A stretch of DNA of 64,000 nt from assembly GCF_015904235.1 (NCBI RefSeq), contig NZ_JADZLT010000052.1, positions 124,001-188,000 of the forward strand, written 5' to 3'. This document shows, in pieces, positions 59,000-64,000 of this stretch (position 1 is its first letter; each line of letters opens with the position of its first letter). Source of the stretch: Methylobrevis albus. Its GTDB lineage: Bacteria > Pseudomonadota > Alphaproteobacteria > Rhizobiales > Pleomorphomonadaceae. The notes beneath the pieces were generated by a model. That model was not told the origin of the DNA and made no database searches. It saw only the letters and a program-made list of their open reading frames with translations. The translations under genes and the position numbers were made by a program.

Positions 59000-61435
59000 T
59001 CAGGCGACCGGCACGTTCCAGACGTCCTTGGCATAGCCGCGGATCGTGCGGTCGGACGAGAACCAGCCCACCTTGGTGGTGTTGAGGATCGCCCGCTCGG
59101 TCCAGCGCGAGCTATCGCGGAAGTCGCGGTCGGCGTCGCGCTGGCGCTGGAAATAGGCCTGGAAGTCGGCGGTGACGAGGAAGTAGTCGCCGCTGTAGAG
59201 CACGTCGGAGATGCCGTGGTAGCGGCCGTTGTCGTCGGACGAGAACTCGCCCGAGACCAGCGAGCGCATCACCTCGGCGAGCACCGGATCGCCCTCGATG
59301 GTCGGGCGCGGGTCGTAGCCGTGGATGCGGATGTCGGCGACATCGGCGGCAGTGAGGCCGAAGATGTAGATATTGTCCGGGCCGACCCGCTCGCCGATCT
59401 CGACGTTGGCGCCATCCAGCGTGCCGATGGTCAGCGCGCCGTTGAGGGCGAGCTTCATGTTGCCGGTGCCGGACGCCTCCATGCCGGCGGTCGAGATCTG
59501 CTCGGAGAGGTCCGCCGCCGGGATGATGATCTCGGCCAGCGACACGTTGTAGTTCGGCAGGAACGCCACCTTCAGCCGGTCGCCGACGATCGGGTCGTTG
59601 TTGATCACCTTGGCGACGTCGTTGGCGAGCTTGATGATGCGCTTGGCGATGTGATAGCCGGGCGCCGCCTTGCCGCCGAAGATCTTCACGCGCGGCGTCC
59701 ACTCGGCGCCGGGCGTGCGACGGATCGCGTGGTAGAGCGCGATCGTCTCGAGGATGTTCATCAGCTGGCGCTTGTATTCATGGATGCGCTTGATCTGCAC
59801 GTCGAACAGGGCGGACGGATCGACCGTGATGCCGAGCCGCGCCTTGATCTCGGCGGCGAGCCGCAGCTTGTTCTGGCGCTTGGCCGCCGCGAACTTCTCC
59901 TTGAACGACGCGTCGGTGGCGAAGGCGGTGGCGGCGTCGATCTTCTCGAGGTTGCCGATCCACTCGGTGCCGATCGCCTCGATCAGCAGATTGCGCAGCG
60001 GCGGATTGCATTCATAGAGCCAGCGCCGCGGCGTGATGCCGTTGGTCTGATTGACGATGCGGTCCGGGTAGATCTTGTGGAACTCGGAGAACACCGTTTG
60101 CTTCATCAGTTCGGTGTGCAGCGCCGAGACGCCGTTGACCCGCTTCGAGCCGATGAAGGCGAGGTTGCCCATGCGGATCTCGGCGCCGTGGTCGATGATG
60201 CGGATCGCGTCGAGCGACACCGGCAGGCCCTTGCCCTGCACCTCGGCGAGGTGGTGGTAGTCGATCCACTCGATGATCTGCATGTGCCGCGGCAGCACCT
60301 TGCGGAACAGGCCGACGTGCCAGCGCTCCAGCGCCTCGGGCAGCAGGGTGTGGTTGGTATAGGAGAGGCACTTCCGCGTGATCTCGAACGCCTCGATGAA
60401 CGGCAGCCGGTGCTCGTCGGCGAGCAGGCGCATCAGTTCCGCCACCGCGATCGCCGGGTGGGTGTCGTTCATCTGGATCGAGACGTGGTCGGGCAGCAGC
60501 TTCAGGTCCGAGAACTCGGTGAGGAAGCGGCGCAGCAGGTCCTGCAGCGAGGCGGAGGTGAAGAAGAACTCCTGCTTCAGGCGGAGTTCCTTGCCCTCGG
60601 CGGTGGTGTCGTCGGGATAGAGCACGCGCGAGATCGTCTCGGCGCGGATCAGCTTCTCGGCGGCGTTGAGATAGTCGCCGCTGTTGAAGCGGCGGAGATC
60701 GAGGATCTCGGTCGGCTTCGAGGACCAGAGCCGCAGCGTGTTGACGTGCGCGCCCTTCCAGCCGGTGATCGGCGTGTCGTAGGCGACCGCGAGCACGGTC
60801 TGCTCGGCGTGCCAATGGGTCTGGCCCTGGCCGTCGAACGAGATGTGGCCGCCGAACTTGATCGTGTACTTGACCTCGGGCCGCTCGAACTCCCAGACGT
60901 GGCCGGACACCAGCCAGTCCTCGGCCTCCTCGATCTGCCAGCCGTCGTGGAAGCGCTGGCGGAACAGGCCGTGCTCGTAGCGGATGCCGTAGCCATAGGC
61001 CGGGATCGCGAGGCGCGACATGGAATCGAGGAAGCAGGCGGCGAGCCGGCCGAGGCCGCCGTTGCCGAGCGCCGCGTCGCTCTCCTGGCCGAGCAGGTCT
61101 TTGAGCTCGAGGCCGAGTTCGCCGAGCGCCTCGATGATCGGCGCCTCGATCTGCAGGTTGGCGATGGCGTCGTTGAGCAGGCGGCCGATCAGGAATTCCA
61201 TCGACAGGTAGTAGACGCGCTTGCCGTGCTTCGAATATCCGGCCCGGGTCGCGGCGAACCAGTGGTCGACGACGTGGTCGCGCACCAGCAGGCCGAGCGC
61301 CACCGACCAGTCCTGCAGCGTCGCGTGCTCAGGGTCCTTGCCGACGGCATAGGCGAGCTTCTCGACGAGGCCCAGGCGAATGCTTTCGGTCGTTGCGACG
61401 CGCGGTGCCGTCACCGGTTCGACGCTGATGTTCAT
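59000..61435 (-). CDS. glgP: Glycogen/starch phosphorylase
   Basis: 811 residues, PLP-dependent release of glucose-1-phosphate from glycogen. Seen: KRVYYLSMEFLIGRLL, AALGNGGLGRLAACFLDS, GYGIRYEHGLF, NDTHPAIAVAELMRLL and the PLP-lysine segment ASGTGNMKLALNGALTIGTLDGAN. AGGAG lies 6 nt before the ATG at 61435; the frame extends upstream into non-homologous sequence. It follows a glycosyltransferase gene on the same strand, 250 nt away. Confidence 0.96.
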   Translation of the reverse strand: MNISVEPVTAPRVATTESIRLGLVEKLAYAVGKDPEHATLQDWSVALGLLVRDHVVDHWFAATRAGYSKHGKRVYYLSMEFLIGRLLNDAIANLQIEAPIIEALGELGLELKDLLGQESDAALGNGGLGRLAACFLDSMSRLAIPAYGYGIRYEHGLFRQRFHDGWQIEEAEDWLVSGHVWEFERPEVKYTIKFGGHISFDGQGQTHWHAEQTVLAVAYDTPITGWKGAHVNTLRLWSSKPTEILDLRRFNSGDYLNAAEKLIRAETISRVLYPDDTTAEGKELRLKQEFFFTSASLQDLLRRFLTEFSDLKLLPDHVSIQMNDTHPAIAVAELMRLLADEHRLPFIEAFEITRKCLSYTNHTLLPEALERWHVGLFRKVLPRHMQIIEWIDYHHLAEVQGKGLPVSLDAIRIIDHGAEIRMGNLAFIGSKRVNGVSALHTELMKQTVFSEFHKIYPDRIVNQTNGITPRRWLYECNPPLRNLLIEAIGTEWIGNLEKIDAATAFATDASFKEKFAAAKRQNKLRLAAEIKARLGITVDPSALFDVQIKRIHEYKRQLMNILETIALYHAIRRTPGAEWTPRVKIFGGKAAPGYHIAKRIIKLANDVAKVINNDPIVGDRLKVAFLPNYNVSLAEIIIPAADLSEQISTAGMEASGTGNMKLALNGALTIGTLDGANVEIGERVGPDNIYIFGLTAADVADIRIHGYDPRPTIEGDPVLAEVMRSLVSGEFSSDDNGRYHGISDVLYSGDYFLVTADFQAYFQRQRDADRDFRDSSRWTERAILNTTKVGWFSSDRTIRGYAKDVWNVPVA

Positions 61436-61685
61436 GTCCACTCCTGACGCTGTCCGTGTCGGCGAGGCCGCTGCAAGCCCCCGTGCCGTCGCCGCCGGAA
61501 AATTCGTTGGATCGAAGCTAGCCCCCGGCTTTGTGGCAAGTCCAGAGCACGTTCGCCGCACTGCAGAAAGATCAGACGAGTTTTCGCAAAAATGGCCTCG
61601 ACGGCGGACGAAATTGTCTGATCTCGCATGACTTTGGCGCGAGCATTGCGTCTGGCGCATTGCTCGGCGTCGCCGGAGCGGGCCG

Positions 61686-62903
61686 TCAGGCCTTTTCAAT
61701 GAGATGCGACAGCGCTTCGGCCTGGATGTCGAGGGTGAAGTGCTCCATGACCCGGCGGCGCCCGGCGGCGCCCATCTCGCGGCGCTGGCGCGTGGGCAGC
61801 GCGTCGAGCCGGGCGATCGCCGCGGCGAGCTCACCGACGTTGCCGGGCTCGACGAGGAAGCCGGCGTCGGGGGTGACGGTTTCCTTGATGCCCATCAGCC
61901 GCGAGGCGACCACCGGCAGGCCCATCGCCATGGCTTCCTTGACAACGATCGGGCCGGTGTCGCGGCTGCCGTCGGGCGCGACCTTGTAGGGGCCGACGAG
62001 GCCGCGATAGGCCGGTCCGTAGGTGGCGATCCATTCCGTCGGCCGCGCGCCGAGGAAGCGCACCCGCCCGGGCAGCTTCGCCTCGGCGATGGTCTGCAGG
62101 TAAGGCCGCAGCGGGCCGTCGCCGATGATGTCGAGGCGCGGGCAGTCGGGACCGAGCGCCTCGAGGGCGTAGATCAGGTCGTCGAGGCCCTTCTGGACGT
62201 TGAGGCGGCCGATGAACAGCATGCGGCCGTTGTCCTCCTCGTCGTCGCGGACCCGGAAGTAGGCGGGGTCGGTGGCGTAGGGGATGGTGGCGATCAGCGG
62301 CAGCGGCGTGATCTCGGTGAGATCGCTGGTGAGATCTTCGCTGACCGAGACGACGAAGTCGGCGGCTTCCAGCTTCAGCGGGAGGTCTTCCGGCGGGGTG
62401 CCGCGATAGAGTTCGCGCCCGTGCACCACGAAGGAGACGCCGGCGCCGATCCAGCGGCCGGCGGTGATGGCGCAGGCGGCGGCGAGGTCGGCGAAATGGG
62501 CGTGCAGGTGGCTGCAGCCGTTGCGCTCGGCGACGGCGGCGACCTTCAGCGCGTCGATCAGCAGCCGGTACCACGGCGCCGACGTCTGGGCGAACAGGAA
62601 GCTCGAGGCCGCGAAGGCCCGGGTGCGGCGGGCGGCGCCGATCGACAGCAGCCCCCACAGCACCGCGCCGACCCCGACGTCGTCGAGGTAGGTCGCGGCG
62701 GCTGCAAAGCGTGCGTCGGCCGCCTGGCCGGGGGCGGCCGGCCGCTTGAGCACGATCGGAACCACCCGGTGACCACGCCGCTCCATCGCGCGCATTTCGT
62801 TGCCGACGAAGGTTTCGGACAGCACCGGGAATTCCGAAAGGACATAGCCGATCGTCTTCAAACGCAAGGCCTCTTTCGCCGGTCCGCCCGATGGACGAAG
62901 CAC
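61686..62903 (-). CDS. Glycosyltransferase family 4 (GT-B)
   Basis: About 405 residues: KTIGYVLSEFPVLSETFVGNEMRAM, HLHAHFADLAAACAI, VVHGRELY, RMLFIGRLNVQKGLDDLIYAL, DIIGDGPLRPYL and the donor-binding E in IVVKEAMAMGLPVVASRLMGIKE. Likely transfers a hexose in exopolysaccharide or lipopolysaccharide synthesis; acceptor unknown. The given start (GTG) is not certain; TTG codons at 62867 and 62861 sit closer to where homology begins. Confidence 0.9.
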   Translation of the reverse strand: MLRPSGGPAKEALRLKTIGYVLSEFPVLSETFVGNEMRAMERRGHRVVPIVLKRPAAPGQAADARFAAAATYLDDVGVGAVLWGLLSIGAARRTRAFAASSFLFAQTSAPWYRLLIDALKVAAVAERNGCSHLHAHFADLAAACAITAGRWIGAGVSFVVHGRELYRGTPPEDLPLKLEAADFVVSVSEDLTSDLTEITPLPLIATIPYATDPAYFRVRDDEEDNGRMLFIGRLNVQKGLDDLIYALEALGPDCPRLDIIGDGPLRPYLQTIAEAKLPGRVRFLGARPTEWIATYGPAYRGLVGPYKVAPDGSRDTGPIVVKEAMAMGLPVVASRLMGIKETVTPDAGFLVEPGNVGELAAAIARLDALPTRQRREMGAAGRRRVMEHFTLDIQAEALSHLIEKA

Positions 62904-63048
62904 CCCTCCAAGGCGGGCATGTTAACTTGCTGCAATGCGAAAGGAAATCCCGTTGGCGCCCGGCCGGAGCGCGGCCTTGTCGCGCGGGGCGGCGTGCTCA
63001 CCAACGATTAACCATGATGCAGACAATTGTCCGGATCCGGCGCGGCGG

Positions 63049-63073
63049 GGAACGAACGTTGAGGCATCGGGTT
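63049..63073 (+). promoter_or_regulatory. Candidate general-stress promoter of nepR
   Basis: GGAAC, 16 nt, GGTT (consensus CGTT), about 100 nt upstream of nepR. Fits the known autoregulation of general-stress genes in alphaproteobacteria. Confidence 0.5.
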
Positions 63074-63176
63074 GTAAGTTCAGGTCAGTATGATGGTGAA
63101 GACGCGGTACGGTTCGTCAGTCGGGAGGCGAAGAACGTGGCCGGCGATCTTGAAAATGGAATGACGAGGTCTGGTT

Positions 63177-63377
63177 ATGAAGGAGGAAAAGAAGCGTCTT
63201 GACGAAATGATCATGCACGCGATCGGCGACCGTTATCGGACGTCCGTCCACGACTTGTGCCACGAGCCGTTGCCCGAGGGCATGCAGAAGCTGCTCGCCG
63301 AAATGGACGGCACCTCCGCCGGCGGCCATCCCCCGCAAGGCAGCGCCTCCGGCAACGCTCAGCGTCGCTCGAGGTGA
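63177..63377 (+). CDS. nepR: NepR-family anti-sigma factor
   Basis: 66 residues. The core reads IGDRYRTSVHDLCHEPLPEG then MQKLLAEMD, matching the NepR pattern (IG-x-x-x-R-x-x-x-x-x-x-x-x-EP-x-P-x-x-[FM]-x-x-LL). NepR holds the general-stress sigma factor EcfG inactive until phosphorylated PhyR binds it. The ATG at 63177 was chosen. Neither ecfG nor phyR is in this window, so it is an orphan or the cluster continues elsewhere. The last residues derive from a tandem repeat that runs past the stop. Confidence 0.78.
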   Translation: MKEEKKRLDEMIMHAIGDRYRTSVHDLCHEPLPEGMQKLLAEMDGTSAGGHPPQGSASGNAQRRSR

Positions 63378-63403
63378 GAACGCCCAGCGTCGCTCGAGGT
63401 GAG
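63354..63403. repeat. 25-bp tandem repeat (2 copies) at the nepR 3' end
   Basis: Two adjacent 25-bp units (63354-63378, 63379-63403), one mismatch, each containing CGTCGCTCGAGGTGAG. The nepR stop codon lies inside the first unit. Confidence 0.8.
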
Positions 63404-63419
63404 ACTGATCGGCATCGAG

Positions 63420-63690
63420 GCGGACTGACTGAGGCATGACCGGCCCAGAGGGAGCCGGCGCCGAGGCGAGGGCAGGTGCCTTCGGCAGACTGACCCTTAC
63501 GCATAGCCGCCCCTGAGGGGGCTGGCGCCAAGGCGAGGGCAGGTGCCTAAGCGGACTGAAACCTACGCATAGCCGCCCCTGAGGGGGGCGGCGCCGAGGC
63601 GAGGGCAGGTACATGGGCAGACTGACACTTACGCATAGCCGTCCCTGAGGGCTGGCGCCGAGGCGAGGCCAGTGCCTAGAAGCTGGCGCT
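63420..63690. repeat. About 66-bp imperfect tandem repeat, four units
   Basis: Four units starting near 63420, 63485, 63551 and 63616, sharing GACTGA, TACGCATAGCCG, CCCTGAGGG and GGCGAGGGCAGGT segments; units 2-4 are the most alike. Each contains a short hairpin around CCCCTGAGGGG. Not CRISPR: unit boundaries carry no unique spacers. Confidence 0.75.
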
Positions 63691-63975
63691 GAGGCGAGGT
63701 GAGGCGAGGCAAGGCGCTGCGGCCGATTGCCGAGCCAGACGGATGCCAAGCGCAACGACGATCCGCAACGACGATCACTCGCTCACCGAGTCCGTATCGC
63801 CCCTCGCCCAGCAGCGCCACCCGCCCGGCAGCACAAAAGAAGCCCCGCCTCCGACAGGACCGACGTCGGCGCATCGCCCACGGATCCACCGCCCCGGCCT
63901 CGCGCACTCCCCGGCACTGCCACCCCGCCATACCCTTGAATCCCCCCGGCCCCGCCTGTATCACCCGACGACGCG
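63691..63975. other. Gene-free stretch before the tRNA
   Basis: 285 bp without a supported gene or motif; with the repeats it fills the space between nepR and the tRNA. Confidence 0.5.
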
Positions 63976-64000
63976 GGAGGGATGGCCGAGTGGTTTAAGG
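63976..64000 (+). tRNA. tRNA, probably Ser, cut by the window edge
   Basis: GGAGGGA acceptor arm followed by TGGCCGAGTGGTTTAAGG, the class II D-arm start seen in tRNA-Ser. Only the first 25 nt are present; Leu cannot be excluded. Confidence 0.7.

Noticed and set aside
63420-63690. CRISPR array
   Set aside because: Repeat units run directly into each other without unique spacers, and no cas genes are nearby.

Overview
The window is a GC-rich (roughly 70 %) chromosomal segment of an alphaproteobacterium, most likely Hyphomicrobiales (Rhizobiales). Four things support this: a GAAC-N7-GAAC SOS box, a NepR-type anti-sigma factor with promoters of the general stress (EcfG) type, a DUF1127 gene followed by anti-Shine-Dalgarno stem-loop RNAs, and the gene order yajC-secD-secF-Mth938-like-phytoene-synthase-like-trmFO. 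Genus cannot be fixed from the sequence alone.

1-31.9 kb is mostly conserved core. It holds the 3' part of nadE, an MFS carrier, gltX, two lesser-known genes (DUF2865 and YrbL-like), an unusual biosynthetic pair (a protein resembling isonitrile synthases plus an A-T-TE NRPS-like enzyme), tRNA-Glu, the yajC-secD-secF-Mth938-phytoene-synthase-like set, trmFO, the DUF1127/small-RNA locus, uvrA and ssb sharing an SOS box, an AGE epimerase, a GST, ppx-rlmE, and guaB-MAPEG-RsmB-like-guaA.

31.9-44.2 kb is a mosaic. An aldo/keto reductase and its divergent TetR gene sit between the real guaA end and a 191-bp, about 93 % identical second copy of that end, which looks like a small inserted cassette. 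After about 0.85 kb without genes come two CNNM/CBS membrane proteins, a VTT-domain protein, a Pnkp-Hen1 RNA repair operon and two small membrane proteins.

44.2-58.9 kb is an accessory redox and stress region: several TetR or LysR genes next to small metabolic genes, many with visible palindromic operators. It includes RidA, a PPOX-family stress protein with a textbook general-stress promoter, an SDR, a second aldo/keto reductase, a metallophosphoesterase, a host-attachment-type protein, a Tat-exported hydrolase and a DMT carrier. Two inverted copies of a 130-bp palindromic intergenic repeat lie here.

59-64 kb has glycogen phosphorylase, a glycosyltransferase, an orphan nepR behind its own candidate general-stress promoter, a tandem-repeat patch, and the first bases of a tRNA (probably Ser) at the right edge.

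No integrase, transposase, CRISPR array or rRNA was seen. The most interesting items are the DUF1127 plus four-hairpin RNA locus (17.09-17.48 kb), the isonitrile-synthase-like/NRPS pair (6.0-10.1 kb), the guaA-flanked cassette (31.7-34.2 kb), the Pnkp-Hen1 operon and the scattered general-stress circuit.
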